Positions 18,511 through 28,867 of a DNA stretch of 64,000 bases are shown piece after piece; the stretch's first letter is position 1, and every line of letters starts with the position of its first letter. Below the pieces are notes generated by a model, which was not told the origin of the DNA, did not search any database, and saw nothing but the letters and a program-made list of their open reading frames with translations. A program made the translations under genes and the position numbers. The stretch covers positions 1 to 64,000 of the forward strand of contig CAVYHD010000001.1 of assembly GCA_963768075.1 (NCBI GenBank), in the 5' to 3' direction. This DNA comes from QHXW01 sp963768075. Lineage in GTDB: Bacteria > Acidobacteriota > Terriglobia > Bryobacterales > Bryobacteraceae.

Positions 18511-19064
18511 GCTGGCTTACAACTTGCTTGGCGGTGCGGTCGAGACGCGGGGATCGGAGACCGTAGGCTTCTCGTATATGGACCACAGGATGACGCGGGA
18601 TGGGTATCGACCAGGAACAGCGTGCCTTTGCCGCTGCCGAAGGCTGGAAGTGTGCGGGCGGAACTTCGACGTCTTGGGCGCTTTGGGCTTGTCCTTCGGA
18701 CCGGCTTTCGAGCTTGTTTTTGCGGAGTCGCCTTACGGCTTCGGCCTTGTCGGGTTCGGCCTTTCGGAATCGATTTATCGGGAGCGGCCGCTCGGACTCT
18801 CGGCTTCTTGCTCGGGTGGCTTCGGCGTCGGGTGGAGCTTCTCCAGCTCTGTTTCGAGTGAGTCGCCGAGGCGGTCCGTAAAGAGGGCGTCGGCGCGCGC
18901 GGATCGGCAACAACGTCGAGCACGTGCTCGCGCGTAAGCTGGTTGGCGATGTACTGGTCGAGCCCGTGCGACATCGGCATGATGTATACCGTGTGGACGC
19001 TGGAGGCAGCGGTCTCAGCGGCTCCGGCCATCATCGGTAGTAAGAACAACACGGTCCATCGCAT
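18485..19064 (-). CDS. Exported protein of unknown function (frameshifted)
   Basis: Small exported protein lying antisense within the polysaccharide cluster. It starts at ATG 19064 with a signal peptide (MRWTVLFLLPMMAGAAE). The mature start HTVYIMPMSHGLDQYIANQL is followed by VLDVVADPRA. A low-complexity middle rich in Pro, Lys and Arg follows in shifted frames. The C-terminus (RTAKQVVSQLKQDLADK, stop at 18485) reads in another frame. The ends resemble an exported family I associate with Acidobacteriota, but I cannot name a function. At least two frame changes lie between 18920 and 18600. The gene converges with the glycosyltransferase gene and overlaps it by 26 nt. Confidence 0.55.
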
Positions 19065-19099
19065 GACAGTCACCATGATAGCAGCGCGGTGGAACAAAC

Positions 19100-20104
19100 A
19101 TGCCGGATGAGGTGACGGTGATCGTTCCGGTGTGGAACGGCCGCCCGCTGGTGGAGCGCCTGATAGGTTCGTTGCGGGCTCAGACCTATGCCGTGGCCGA
19201 AATTCTGATCATCGACAACGCTCCGGAGGATGGAGCGCCGGAAGCGGCCGAAGTCATGGGCGCGCGGGTCATCCGCATGGGATCGAATACCGGCTTCGCG
19301 GGCCGTGAACCGTGGAATTCAGGAAGTGCCACACGAGCTGGTTGGCCATCGTAAATAGCGACGTGGAGCTGCGGCCGGCCTGGCTCGAGCGGATGTTGGA
19401 GGCGGCCCGGAGCCCGGCGTGTGGTTCGCCGCCTGCAAGATCCTTAGCACATCCCAACACGGCTCGGATCGACGGCACTTATGACGCGCTCTGCCGGGGC
19501 GGTTGTGCCTGGCGCGTGGGGCAAGGCGCGCGGACGGCCCGGATTCTCCACGGCGCGAGCATCCGATTCGCGCCGGGAACAGCCAGCTTGTTTCGCACCG
19601 AGATGTTTCGCCGAGTGGGTTTATTCGATCAGGGATTCGAATCTTATCTGGAGGATGTCGAGTTCGGCCTGCGGTGCGCCTGCCTGGATTACCCGGGCCG
19701 CTACGTCCCGAAGGCATGGCATACCACGTGGGCAGCGCCGCCCTGGGCAAATGGCACCCGGAAACCGTGCGTCGCATTTCGCGCAACCAGGTATTTTTGG
19801 TAGCGAAATATTACCCGGCGAGCCTTCTTTCCGCCTGGCGTGGCCGATTCTGGTTTCGCAGACGCTGTGGGGCCTGGTGGCGCTGCGGCATGGATGTTTC
19901 ACGGCATTTCTCCGCGGCAAGCTGGCCGGCGTCGTGGGTTTCGGCGGCCCGGCGGAGGCCGGGCCGGGTGAGGATGGAGCCGAAGCGGCTGTTGCAGGTG
20001 CTAACGGAATCGGAGCATAAGATCCGCGACATGTTCAGCGGCGAACTGGGTTCGACTGGTATTGGCGAGTGTACTTCGCCCTGACGACGGGTGAGGCGAA
20101 TTGA
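19100..20104 (+). CDS. GT2-family glycosyltransferase (several frameshifts)
   Basis: Rhamnosyltransferase-type GT2 enzyme. The N-terminus reads VTVIVPVWNGRPLVERLIGS, ILIIDNAPEDG and GSNTGFAG. After a 2-base shift near 19302 the text continues AVNRGIQE, then SWLAIVNSDVELRPAWLERM. The acceptor site is VGLFDQGFESYLEDVEFGLR. Further breaks near 19720, 19840 and 19960 are needed to reach a coherent C-terminus (LTESEHKIRDMF, then a TGA at 20102-20104). The length of about 335 codons is right for the family. It adds a nucleotide-sugar-derived residue to a lipid-linked glycan on the cytoplasmic side; specificity unknown. It is divergent from the small exported-protein gene 35 nt upstream. Confidence 0.75.
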
Positions 20105-20119
20105 CACAGATGAGGCGAC

Positions 20120-21026
20120 GTGGGGATCGTCATCGTGACCTACAATTCGGCGGCGGAAATCGGCCCGTGCCTGGAAGCGGCAGTCGCGACAGGAGCGGAG
20201 GTGGTGGTCATGGATAATGCCTCCCAAGACCAAACGGGCAGCGAAGTAAGCCGGCGGGGTGTGCGGCTGATTGCAAATTCCAGTAACCTCGGTTTCGCCG
20301 CCGCCGTCAACGAGGGAGTACGCGCCTTAAAAGCGCCTTTATTGCTTCTTCTGAACCCGGATGCCATTATTCAGAGCAGTTTGGAGCCCCTGCGGCAGGC
20401 TTGTCTCGATCCTCAGACGGCGGCAGCCGGCGGCATGCTGGTGGACGAGCGGGGAACGCCCCAGGCCGGCTTCATGGTCCGGCGGTTTCCCTCAGCGGTC
20501 GTGCTGTGCTTTGAGGCGCTGCTCATCAATCGCGTCTGGCCGGAGAATCCGGTGAATTGGCAATACCGTTGCTTAGGTTTCGACTACCGAGCAGCACGGA
20601 TGTGGAACAACCGGCCGGTGCGTTCCTGATGATCCGTCGCGATGCCTGGGAGAAGTTGCGCGGGTTTGACGAGAGTTTTTATCCACTTTGGTTCGAGGAT
20701 GTGGACTTTTTGAAGCGCGCTAGAGAGAACGCCTACCGAATTCGGTTTCGTGCCGGAGAGCGTGGTAAAGCATACGGGTGGGCATTCCATCCAGAAGATT
20801 TCACTGGAGTTCCGGCAGTTTTATTGGTATCGTAGTCTACTTAGGTACGCAGCCAAGCACTTCCCCCCCGTGCGTGGAGAAGTTGGTGTGTCTGGCTGTA
20901 ATAATCGGCTCCGTAATGCGAACAGTGCTGGGTATTCCCTACCAAAGGAGCCTAAAGCCCATAGCAGTTTACGGCAAAGTCGTGAGGCTTGCCGGCCGAC
21001 AGTTGTTTTTCGGAACGGCAGGATGA
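20120..21026 (+). CDS. GT2-family glycosyltransferase (three frameshifts)
   Basis: Second GT2 enzyme, about 300 codons. It begins VGIVIVTYNSAAEIGPCLEA, then VVVMDNASQDQTGSEV, NSSNLGFAAAVNEGVRAL and LLLLNPDAIIQ. The acceptor loop FDESFYPLWFEDVDFLKRAR follows after a shift near 20600. Shifts near 20755 and 20865 restore KHTGGHSIQKISLEFRQFYW and the C-terminus VMRTVLGIPYQRSLKPIAVY with TAG-type end near 21026. The start may be GTG 20120 or, with one more base change, ATG 20110. The acceptor-loop spacing is typical of bacterial rhamnosyltransferases. It follows the previous GT2 gene by 15 nt. Confidence 0.75.
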
Positions 21027-21086
21027 AGTTGGAGTGTTTTCTGTTCCCAAACTCATGCGGAGTGATGCTTTTTCAGGTTCGAGTAC

Positions 21087-22137
21087 ATGCGCGATAGCGA
21101 CTTCGTATCGGTCACAATAGTTACCTATAACAGTGGCAGATTCATCCGGCGGTGCCTGGAATCGGCACTGGAGCAAAGGCATCCGCTCAAGGAAATCATC
21201 GTCATCGACAACTGCTCGACGGACGGCACGACGGACATTCTGGAGCAGTTCGAAGACCGGTGCCAGATCGTCTATAACGAAGAGAACGTTGGCTTCGCGG
21301 CGGCGCAGAACCAGGCAATCGGGCTTTCGAGCGGGGATTGGGTGCTGACGCTTGAATCCTGACGTGCTGCTGCTGCCGGACTTCATCGAAGTGCTTCTGG
21401 ACGCGGGGCACCTGGATCCAAAAGTCGGGACCGTATGCGGAAAGCTGCTCACGATGACGGCGGCTTTCGATATTCCGGCCAAACCGGTGGTGGATTCCAC
21501 GGGCATTTATTTCAACCCGATGCTGCGCCACCTCGACCGCGGCAGCCAGGAAGTGGACAACGGACACTATCTGAACTATGAGTACGTGTTCGGAGCCACG
21601 GCGGCGGCGGCACTTTATCGCCGCGAAATGATCCACGACATCCAGATCGGCGGAGAGTTCTTCGACTCAGATTTCTTCGTCTATCGCGAGGACGCCGATG
21701 TCGCCTGGCGGGCGCAGTTACTGGGCTGGCGCTGCCTCTACGCGCCGTATGCCCGAGGCTACCATGTTCGCAACGTGCGGCCGGGAAAGCGCCGGCGCTT
21801 GCCGCCGGAAATTAACATGCATTCTGTGAAGAACCGGTTCATGCTGCGGATGAAGAACATCTCGGGCGACCTGTACCTCCGCAACTGGTTCTGGATCTCG
21901 ATGCGCGACGCGATGGTAGTCTCCTGCTGCCTCCTGTGGGAGCACAGTTCGCTGAAAGCGTTCTGGTATCTGGCGAAGAACTGGAAGCGCATCCTGGCGA
22001 AACGCCGGGAGATTCAACGGCGGCAGCGTGTGGACAACGAATACATCGCCAGCTGGTTCAAATACGCACCCGTGAGCAAGCCCGCGCCCCGGAAGCTGGC
22101 CAGAGTTCTTTCGCGTCCCCAAGCTTACCGCAGCTAG
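21087..22137 (+). CDS. GT2-family glycosyltransferase (one frameshift)
   Basis: Third GT2 enzyme, about 350 codons. FVSVTIVTYNSGRFIRRCLE and EIIVIDNCSTDGTTDILEQF define the nucleotide-sugar site, and ENVGFAAAQNQAIGLSSGDW the next loop. One base shift near 21352 joins WVLTL to NPDVLLLPDFIEVLLDAG. The rest is intact, with an aromatic/acidic acceptor site FFDSDFFVYREDADVAWRAQ and a basic C-terminal helix region (RILAKRREIQRRQR). It belongs to the polysaccharide cluster; donor and acceptor unknown. Confidence 0.8.
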
Positions 22138-22167
22138 GAAACACGCCTGTGCTGTAATGGGGATTCG

Positions 22168-23275
22168 ATGCGGATCGCCATTCTGGGCACCAGAGGCATC
22201 CCTGCAAATTACGGCGGCTTCGAAACTTTCGCGGAAGAGCTCGCCACGCGCCTCGCGTTGGTAGGGAATTCAGTAGCGGTTTACTGCCGCGAGCGTCCGC
22301 CGGAATCGCCGTGGCGCGGCGTGGAACTTCGCTATCTGCCGACCATTCGCCATAAGTACCTGGACACTTTGGCGCACACTTTCCTCTCCACCCTTCACCT
22401 TTTGTTTCATCGCGCCGACGTGGCGCTCTATTGCAATGCGGCGAACGCGATTTTCACGCCATTGGCGCGGATGGCAGGCATGGCGGTGGCGCTGAATGTC
22501 GATGGTATCGAGCGCAAGCGCAAAAAATGGAACCGGCTGGCCAAAACCTGGTATTTGCTTTCCGAGCGGCTGGCGACTATTCTCCCAACCGCGGTCGTGA
22601 CCGACGCGCAGGCAATCGCCCACTATTATCGCGAAACCTATGGAAAGGCCACGGACTTCATTCCATACGGCGCGGAGACCGGGAAGGTGGACAGGCCGGA
22701 AATGCTTGGCGCCTCGGCATGGAACCGGGCGGTACTTTCTCTATGTGAGCCGGATGGAGCCTGAGAACCATGCGCTCGAAGTCCGCCAGGCGTTCGAAAT
22801 CGGTGCAAACGGACATGAAGCTGGCGTTGATCGGCGATGCGCCATACGCCGCCGACTATATTCGCCAGGTGAGGTCTACCGGGGACTCGCGCGTCATCAT
22901 GCCGGGGCCATTTACGGCCGCGGTTATCAGGAGCTTGGCTCGCACTGCTTCGCCTACATCCACGCGACCACGGTAGGTGGGACTCATCCGGCGCTCATCG
23001 AAGCCATGGGCCATGGAGCGCTGGTGCTTTACGCGCGACACGGAAAAAACCGAAGTGGCGGGGACACCGGGATTCCGTTCGGGGGACGGATCTGGCGGAG
23101 AAAATCGGCCTGCGCGCTGGCAATGAGCGAGGAAGAGCGGAATGGATTTCGACGCCGCGCCGCCGAGCGTGTGCAGGAGCGCTACTCGTGGGACACGGTC
23201 ACGGCGGAATACGAAGAGTTATTCCGCGGATCGCTCCCGGTCGCGGCAAAGAGGCGCGCGGGCGTCGATAATTAG
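22168..23275 (+). CDS. GT4-family glycosyltransferase with DUF1972 N-terminus (frameshifted)
   Basis: Rhamnosyltransferase-like GT4 enzyme. The DUF1972 N-terminal domain is clear (MRIAILGTRGIPANYGGFET, then VALNVDGIERKRKKWNRLAK and VVTDAQAIAHYYRETYGK). The first frame stops at 22764. Shifts near 22725, 22795, 22855 and about 23050 recover the C-terminal GT4 text (YVSRMEPENHALEV, SHCFAYIHATTVGGTHPALI) and its end at 23275. About 365 codons after repair, the family length. It is the last glycosyltransferase of the cluster; alr follows after 3 nt. Confidence 0.8.
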
Positions 23276-23278
23276 AAG

Positions 23279-24409
23279 GTGCCTGTGCTTCCCTATCGGT
23301 CCTATGTCCTGATCTCCCGTGAACAACTCGTGCGCAACTACCGGAGCGTGCGTGCGGCCTGCGGTCCTGGGGTAGCAGTGATGGCGGTTGTGAAAGCCAA
23401 TGCATATGGCCACGGCGCGGTGGAGGTGGCACGCGTTTTGGTTGCGGAGGGAGTGGAGTGGCTGGCGGTCAGTTCGGTGAACGAAGGAGTCGGGCTGCGG
23501 CGCGCCGGGATCGAGAAACCCATCCTGGTGATGTCCGGTTTTCTGGCTTACGAATGGCCCGCCCTCGCGGGTTCCCACCTTACTCCCGTGGTCCACTCGC
23601 TCGAGGGGCTGCGCACTCTCGATAGTCTGGCGCGCGAATCGGGCAAGCGCGCCGATTATCACCTGAAGATCGATAGCGGCATGTACCGGCTGGGCACGCG
23701 GGCGGCGGCCGAGGAAATCATCGCTGCCCTGCATGGCGCCACGCATGCCAACCTGAACGGGGTGATGACGCACTTCGCCTCGCCTTCCGACTACACCTCC
23801 GAACAATCGGACGAACAGATCGCCTATTTCGCGGGTATCATCCAGCAACTCCGCGCCGCCGGGTTTTCGCCGCCGAACGTTCACATGTCCAGCACTAACG
23901 CCCTCGCATACAAGCGGAATCCGGCATGGCTGACCATGGTGCGTCCCGGGCACGCGCTATACGGGTACGTTTCTCCGGCACGCGGTGATGCGCCGAAACC
24001 GGTGCTGGACGTCAGTCCCATACTGACGTGGAAAGCGAAGATTCTGGCGGTGAAAGACATCCCCGAAGGGGCACGCGTGGGCTATGGCGGGTCATTCCGC
24101 GCCCCCGAGCCAATGCGGATCGCGGTGCTCGCTGCGGGCTATGCGGATGGCGTGCCACATCGGCTTGCGAATCGCGGAAAAGTGGTTGCGGCCGGCAAAC
24201 TGGCGCCGATTCTGGGCACTGTGTCGATGGATCTGACCACCATCGACGTCAGCCACACCACATCGCTCGGACCGGGCGATGAAGTGACGCTGTTGGGCCG
24301 GGAGGGCGCGGTAAGCATCGATGCGCAACAGATTGCACGCATGGCGGGCACCATCTCGTACGCGATACTCTGCGGCATCGGAGACCGGGTAGAGCGAGTG
24401 TACGTGTAG
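23279..24409 (+). CDS. alr: Alanine racemase
   Basis: Pyridoxal-phosphate enzyme making D-alanine for peptidoglycan, cytoplasmic. 376 residues, the full family length. The PLP lysine is K39 in AVVKANAYGHG. The second catalytic base is Y269 in EGARVGYGGSF. The family motifs DYHLKIDSGMYRLGT and LGTVSMDLTTIDVS are present, as is the C-terminal beta domain ending YAILCGIGDRVERVYV. The start is GTG 23279, 3 nt after the preceding glycosyltransferase gene, so it is probably expressed with the polysaccharide cluster. It converges with the histidine kinase gene, 1 nt apart. No frameshift. Confidence 0.95.
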   Translation: MPVLPYRSYVLISREQLVRNYRSVRAACGPGVAVMAVVKANAYGHGAVEVARVLVAEGVEWLAVSSVNEGVGLRRAGIEKPILVMSGFLAYEWPALAGSHLTPVVHSLEGLRTLDSLARESGKRADYHLKIDSGMYRLGTRAAAEEIIAALHGATHANLNGVMTHFASPSDYTSEQSDEQIAYFAGIIQQLRAAGFSPPNVHMSSTNALAYKRNPAWLTMVRPGHALYGYVSPARGDAPKPVLDVSPILTWKAKILAVKDIPEGARVGYGGSFRAPEPMRIAVLAAGYADGVPHRLANRGKVVAAGKLAPILGTVSMDLTTIDVSHTTSLGPGDEVTLLGREGAVSIDAQQIARMAGTISYAILCGIGDRVERVYV

Positions 24410-24410
24410 A

Positions 24411-26237
24411 CTATTCCCGTCCAACGGGCGATGCTACGGCCGGTTCGCTGTGAGCCCCCGCCCGGCTCAACGGCAGCCGGATGAAGAAACGGGCGCCATG
24501 GCCGGGCTCGGACTCAGCCCACATGTCACCGCCATGATCGAGGATCGTCTGCCGCGAGAGCGCGAGACCGAGGCCCAGGCCGTTTTTCTTCCCGGAGCTG
24601 ACGAACGGCTGGAACAGATGCTCGCGGATCTCGGGCGAAATACCCGGACCGGTGTCGGCAACCTCGATGATGGCGACGTCCCGCTGGACCGAAGCGCTAA
24701 GGTGAATCGCGCCGCCGGCCGGCGTAGCTTCCAGTGCGTTATCGATCAGATTGATGAACACGCGCTCCACACGGGCGCGCTCGAGCGGAAGCTCAATGGA
24801 CTCCGGGACATCGAGCGTGACATGCACACCCCGTGCATCAGCGGTCGAGGCCAGTGAATCGCCTGCCGCCGCGGCTACTTCACGCAAGCGGCACATCTCC
24901 GCGCCCTCGGTTTTGCCGCGGCCGACGTTGACCAAGTCCTGGAGCAGCTCCTGGATGCGGCGCGATGCGCGATAGATGTTGCTGGCCAGGCGCTTGAGCT
25001 GCGGCGGCGCGATGCTGGTATCCATCATGATCTCTGCGCCGCCGTAGATGGCGGCGAGCGGATTGCGCAGGTCGTGAACAATGGAGCTGGAAAGGCGTCC
25101 AATCGTCGAAATGCGCTCCTGGCGGATCAATTCCTGGCGCGCGCTTTGAATCGAGGCGCACATGTTGTTAAAGGTCTCGGCCAGGCGGCCAAGTTCGTCG
25201 CGGCTCTCGACCGGTACGCGATAGGCATAGTTCTGGCGTCCGACCTCAGCGGCCGCCCGGTCGAGCGTCTCGACGGGTTGGACGATCCGCCGGGCAAGCA
25301 AGTACGTGAGGCCGAGGCCCGCCAGCATAGCGAACAGGCCGAGCAGAACGATATTGCGGCGCAAAACGGCCAATTGCTGGCGAGCATTTTCAAAAGAGCG
25401 GAAAATCCACAGGTCGCCAATGGCGCGGCCTTCAATGTCCGTGAGCGAAGTGTGCAGGGGGGCGTATGCCGTGACGCCATCGCTGATTGGCCCGGTATTG
25501 CGGCCCATGTCACGTGCCGCCACCGCCCGCGCCAATTCGCTGGTGGCGCGCGGATTCAGTGTGGAAGCGATCACGCGGCCACCGGAAAGGAAAAGAAATT
25601 CGCTACCACCGGTGGATTCCTTGAGGCTCTGGGCCACGAGATGATCCACCTGATAACCCGCGACCAGCACGTTCAGCAGCGCGAGGCCACGACCGGATTG
25701 CACGTAGACAGGCGTCACCGCGACCTGATAGAGATTTCCGTCCTTGACCATGAATCCGGTGGCCTGTTGATCCTTGAGCGTGAAGCCCGAGCCCTGCTGG
25801 ACGAAGCGCCGGGCAGCGGCGGCCACCACATCCAGCTCGCGCCAAGACCTGGATTCGGGCACGGCGCCGACCGAGGCAATAAGCCTGCCCCTGGGATCGG
25901 CCACGAGAAGCAAAGCATTCTCTGAAGCAGTGGACCACAATTCGCTCGCCGTGTCGCGAATGGTTGCCGGATCGCCCGTGCCGAAAGCGGCGCGGACGTC
26001 GGACATGGTGCTCAAGATGAGACTCACGGAAGCGAGTTTGTCAGCCCGCGATCTCCAGAGTGATTGATACGCCTGGAAACTGGCTTGCACCTCACCCTCC
26101 AGGCTGCGCGACGTGGTGTCCAGCGCGTCATTTTCGACGATCCAGCCAGTCGCGGCGAACAGCAGGGTGATGGCTACCGAAGTCGAGAGCAGGATCTTCC
26201 AAAGCAGCGAGAGGCGCGAAAAGCTGAAGCCGTTCAC
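24411..26237 (-). CDS. Membrane sensor histidine kinase
   Basis: 608-residue sensor kinase. Two membrane helices (about residues 12-32 and 295-317) flank a large periplasmic sensor region with a Cache-like feel (NALLLVADPRGRLIASVG, LNVLVAGYQVDHLVAQSLKE). HAMP follows (RRIVQPVETLDRAAAEVG). The phospho-acceptor is H388 in SSIVHDLRNPLAAI. The ATPase part has the N box NLIDNALEATP, the G1 box VADTGPGIS and the G2 box GKKNGLGLGLA. It overlaps the cupredoxin-like gene by 4 nt and ends the minus-strand operon that includes two response regulators, one with a DNA-binding domain as its likely partner. Stimulus unknown; the cupredoxin neighbour hints at metals or redox. Confidence 0.9.
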   Translation of the reverse strand: MNGFSFSRLSLLWKILLSTSVAITLLFAATGWIVENDALDTTSRSLEGEVQASFQAYQSLWRSRADKLASVSLILSTMSDVRAAFGTGDPATIRDTASELWSTASENALLLVADPRGRLIASVGAVPESRSWRELDVVAAAARRFVQQGSGFTLKDQQATGFMVKDGNLYQVAVTPVYVQSGRGLALLNVLVAGYQVDHLVAQSLKESTGGSEFLFLSGGRVIASTLNPRATSELARAVAARDMGRNTGPISDGVTAYAPLHTSLTDIEGRAIGDLWIFRSFENARQQLAVLRRNIVLLGLFAMLAGLGLTYLLARRIVQPVETLDRAAAEVGRQNYAYRVPVESRDELGRLAETFNNMCASIQSARQELIRQERISTIGRLSSSIVHDLRNPLAAIYGGAEIMMDTSIAPPQLKRLASNIYRASRRIQELLQDLVNVGRGKTEGAEMCRLREVAAAAGDSLASTADARGVHVTLDVPESIELPLERARVERVFINLIDNALEATPAGGAIHLSASVQRDVAIIEVADTGPGISPEIREHLFQPFVSSGKKNGLGLGLALSRQTILDHGGDMWAESEPGHGARFFIRLPLSRAGAHSEPAVASPVGRE

Positions 26238-26963
26238 TTGTTTGACCCAGCATACGCCGGCTGCTGCTCAATCAGGGGCGGATAATCTTTCCCATACTTG
26301 TTTCTGTGCGGAGCAGGCAAGTAGCCGCTCTCGGAAATGGCGAGCGGCGGCAGCTCCAACCGCGCGGCTTCCAAAGTTATCTTTCGAGTAAGCACATCCA
26401 GCGCTTCCGGAGCAGCTCGCTCGTGAAATACATGAAACTTATAGCCGCCGGGCGGCACGTCAAGAATCTCGAATGCGCCGTTCTTGCCGGAGACCGCGAA
26501 GTAAGGCGTGGCCAATACTACGATGACCGCGCTCATCTGTGGATGAATATTGCAAAACACGCGCACGATCCCTTCGCGCTTGAAAACGACCGTGCGGCTC
26601 GATCCGGGCTTATAGAGCCCCACATCAAAGATCTGTCCGTTGAAATTCGAGAAGGCGTTGTGAAAGATCGGATCCAGATTAAGGAAACGCCACACTGCCG
26701 CCGACGGGAATGGCCAGCACATGCGGGTTGAACATCTTGTTCTTCTGTACCATCAGCGCGGGGTGTGAGGGCATGGCCGGCGCGATCAGCGGTCCGAGCG
26801 GCTCCAGCCAAACCACGACACCGGAATAATCTTTGTGCCTGCGCACCATGGGATCGCGCGAGGCCACAAGCTCGATCGATCCGCGCACGGTTGCCGGGGC
26901 GGCGGGCAGCGCAAGGGCCGTGAAGGTCCAGGCGCTAAAACAGATACGCAATGCCCAGGTCAT
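26234..26963 (-). CDS. Exported cupredoxin-like protein (one frameshift)
   Basis: Periplasmic plastocyanin-like protein of the type called methylamine utilization protein in some genomes. It begins with a signal peptide (RICFSAWTFTALALPAAPAT) and an Ig-like stretch (YSGVVVWLEPLG). After one extra T near 26692 the frame continues into the copper-site region: LDPIFHNAFSNF (first His), VFCNIHPQMSAVIVVL (Cys, His and Met spaced as in cupredoxins). A carboxypeptidase-regulatory-like strand set (GAFEILDVPPGGYKFHVFHE) closes the protein at about 242 codons. Copper binding is inferred from the ligand pattern. It overlaps the porin gene upstream (26935-26963) and the kinase gene downstream. Confidence 0.75.
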
Positions 26964-28353
26964 TGTGATTGTTCAACCGGATGCTGGTCGACAGGTAGTT
27001 GGTCCGTAGCTGCTCGGTTTCGAAGCTGAGGATTACATTGGGCGCAATCCGGTACATCACGTTAGCCCCATATGCCAGGTTCCTCGCCACCTGGCCCCAT
27101 GCGAGATCGCTCCCGCGGTTTTGTTGCTCGCCGCCGAAGAAATTGAAGGTGAGGCGCGGCGTGGCCAGGAAGCTGACTTGCTGCCAGCCTCCGGCGGCGT
27201 GAACCGGTACGATGTACTCCGAGTCCATGATGCTGAATCCCGCTCCGATACCACCCAGGTTCGCGACATTCTCGCCGCTGAAAAATGCCCCCGAGAACTC
27301 CAGCTTACGCCAAGGCTGAGCCAACCAGTCGAGTGCAAACACGCGAGTAGGCACCGTAGTGCCAGCGACGTGGGTGGAGCTGGCATCGAAGCCCGTTCCG
27401 ATCTCGATGCGCCGGTTAGGGTCCAGACTGTATGCCAGCGAAACGCGGCCCTGTGCCGCGGGGCGCGCCATCTGCATCGAATATGCGTTGGGCACAGGAG
27501 CGTAGCCGTAGTTCTCGCGTGTTTCAAACACCCCGGCCTGTGCCCGGATGGTGGTGCGTTCGTTGAAGTGAAAACGCTGCTCGACCCGGGCCTGAGGCTG
27601 CCAGACCCACAAGTTGCCGGCGCCGGTGAGGGGCGCCACCCAGACCTGAGCCAGGGAATTCGGCTCGCGCGGGGAGATCAGCGGCTTGTCCTGGCCGAAC
27701 ATGACGGTGGTGCTGGCCCAGTTGAACTCGATCCCAGCCGTGCGGATGCGGAAAGATCCCCCGTACGGATCACCGCCCGCGCCGAAGAAATCCATGTTGA
27801 TGAAACCATGGATTGTGCCTCCGTCAAAAATTTCCGGGCCGCGAAAATCGAGACCCAGTACGGTCTGCCGCAGGCTGGCGCCGCCAGACAGCGCGTCACC
27901 CTGAAGCGGAACGTAAGTGGGTTCTCCCGGACCGCCAGCCGCGCTTGAGTTCGTATAGGCATTGAACAGAGCCATGCCCGTGATGCGAATGGGGAAGTGC
28001 TGGGAAGACTCCACCTTGGTTTGCGCCTGCTCATCGAGGCGATGTTCCTGGACATCCACTCTTTCGGCAAGATCGGCGGGCGCGGATTCCGGCGGCGTGG
28101 TCTTCCCCGTCTCCGCCGCGGCCGGTGGGTTCCCCGGCGTACCACGCGCCAGCGCCAGATCGTTGCGCAGTGAGCGAATCTCTTCGGTGAGATCACGGTT
28201 TTGTTGCTCCAGACGGTCGAGCCGTTCCAGAATCTGCCGAAGCGTGCCGGCGTCCTCCGGAGTAGTCTGGGCCATGGTAGCGGTTGCGAAAACGAAGGGA
28301 AGAACGAGGGTAGTGCCGGGCCACCTATGGGGATTGCGAAGGTGCGTTGGCAT
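26935..28353 (-). CDS. Outer-membrane porin, DcaP-like, with N-terminal coiled coil
   Basis: About 472 residues. A signal sequence (TLVLPFVFATATMAQ) is followed by a coiled coil (LRQILERLDRLEQQNRDLTE, residues 38-65), the periplasmic trimerisation segment of such porins. Alternating beta-strand text follows with aromatic ends and terminates in NDLGIAYLF, a terminal aromatic residue as in outer-membrane barrels. The frame opens at 28467 inside the upstream receiver gene, but ATG 28353 (MPTHLRNPHRW) is the likely start. It lies between a receiver protein and the cupredoxin-like gene, overlapping both. Probably a channel for organic anions or sugars; substrate unknown. Confidence 0.8.
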   Translation of the reverse strand: MPTHLRNPHRWPGTTLVLPFVFATATMAQTTPEDAGTLRQILERLDRLEQQNRDLTEEIRSLRNDLALARGTPGNPPAAAETGKTTPPESAPADLAERVDVQEHRLDEQAQTKVESSQHFPIRITGMALFNAYTNSSAAGGPGEPTYVPLQGDALSGGASLRQTVLGLDFRGPEIFDGGTIHGFINMDFFGAGGDPYGGSFRIRTAGIEFNWASTTVMFGQDKPLISPREPNSLAQVWVAPLTGAGNLWVWQPQARVEQRFHFNERTTIRAQAGVFETRENYGYAPVPNAYSMQMARPAAQGRVSLAYSLDPNRRIEIGTGFDASSTHVAGTTVPTRVFALDWLAQPWRKLEFSGAFFSGENVANLGGIGAGFSIMDSEYIVPVHAAGGWQQVSFLATPRLTFNFFGGEQQNRGSDLAWGQVARNLAYGANVMYRIAPNVILSFETEQLRTNYLSTSIRLNNHNDLGIAYLF

Positions 28354-28747
28354 CGAGAAGTTGCTCCACTTTCTGCCGTACCTGGGCGGGCGAATAAGGC
28401 TTGCCAAAGTACGCATCAGCTCCCAAGCGATGAATGCGCTCGGGCGTACGCGGGTCGGTGTCGCCACTAACGACGACGATCGGCAGCCGCGCTGTCCGGG
28501 TGTTTGAACGGACCCGCTCGATCAGCTCGAAGCCGTCCATCAAGGGCATGTTGAGATCCGTGACCAGGGCACAGATTCCGCCTCCGGCAGACGCGAGGAG
28601 TTCGAGGGCCTGGCCTGCGGTGGAGGCGATGCGCACGCGAATACGGGGAATCGCCAAAAGGGCAATTTCGAGCGTAGTGGCGCAAGACTCCGCATCCTCG
28701 ACAATCAAGACGGTACGGTTGGAAGGGTCCGGGAGTGCCACGACCAC
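28325..28747 (-). CDS. Single-domain response regulator
   Basis: 140-residue CheY-like receiver without an output domain. The acidic pocket is VLIVEDAES, the phospho-acceptor aspartate is in VTDLNMPLMDGFELIE, the conserved Thr/Ser is in IVVVSGDTD, and the lysine is in DAYFGKPYSPAQV. It overlaps the porin gene by 29 nt and sits 120 nt downstream of the OmpR-type regulator gene in the same direction. Likely a phosphorelay or protein-binding partner of the kinase encoded at the end of the operon. Confidence 0.85.
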   Translation of the reverse strand: MVVALPDPSNRTVLIVEDAESCATTLEIALLAIPRIRVRIASTAGQALELLASAGGGICALVTDLNMPLMDGFELIERVRSNTRTARLPIVVVSGDTDPRTPERIHRLGADAYFGKPYSPAQVRQKVEQLLDANAPSQSP

Positions 28748-28867
28748 TCCATTTTGCCTGATAGCAGCTCTGATATCCCCCTGGCAGTGTTAAAAAAATG
28801 TTAAAGTTCGCCTCCTACAAAGGGCCTTGGCCAGGTAAGTCGCGGCCCATCAACGAATTGTGTCGTG

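Noticed and set aside
22740..22766. TGA in the GT4 glycosyltransferase as another possible selenocysteine codon
   Set aside because: The homologous text continues in a different frame (YVSRMEPEN), so this is an indel, not recoding. The same holds for the stops in guaB, dnaB and the other broken genes.
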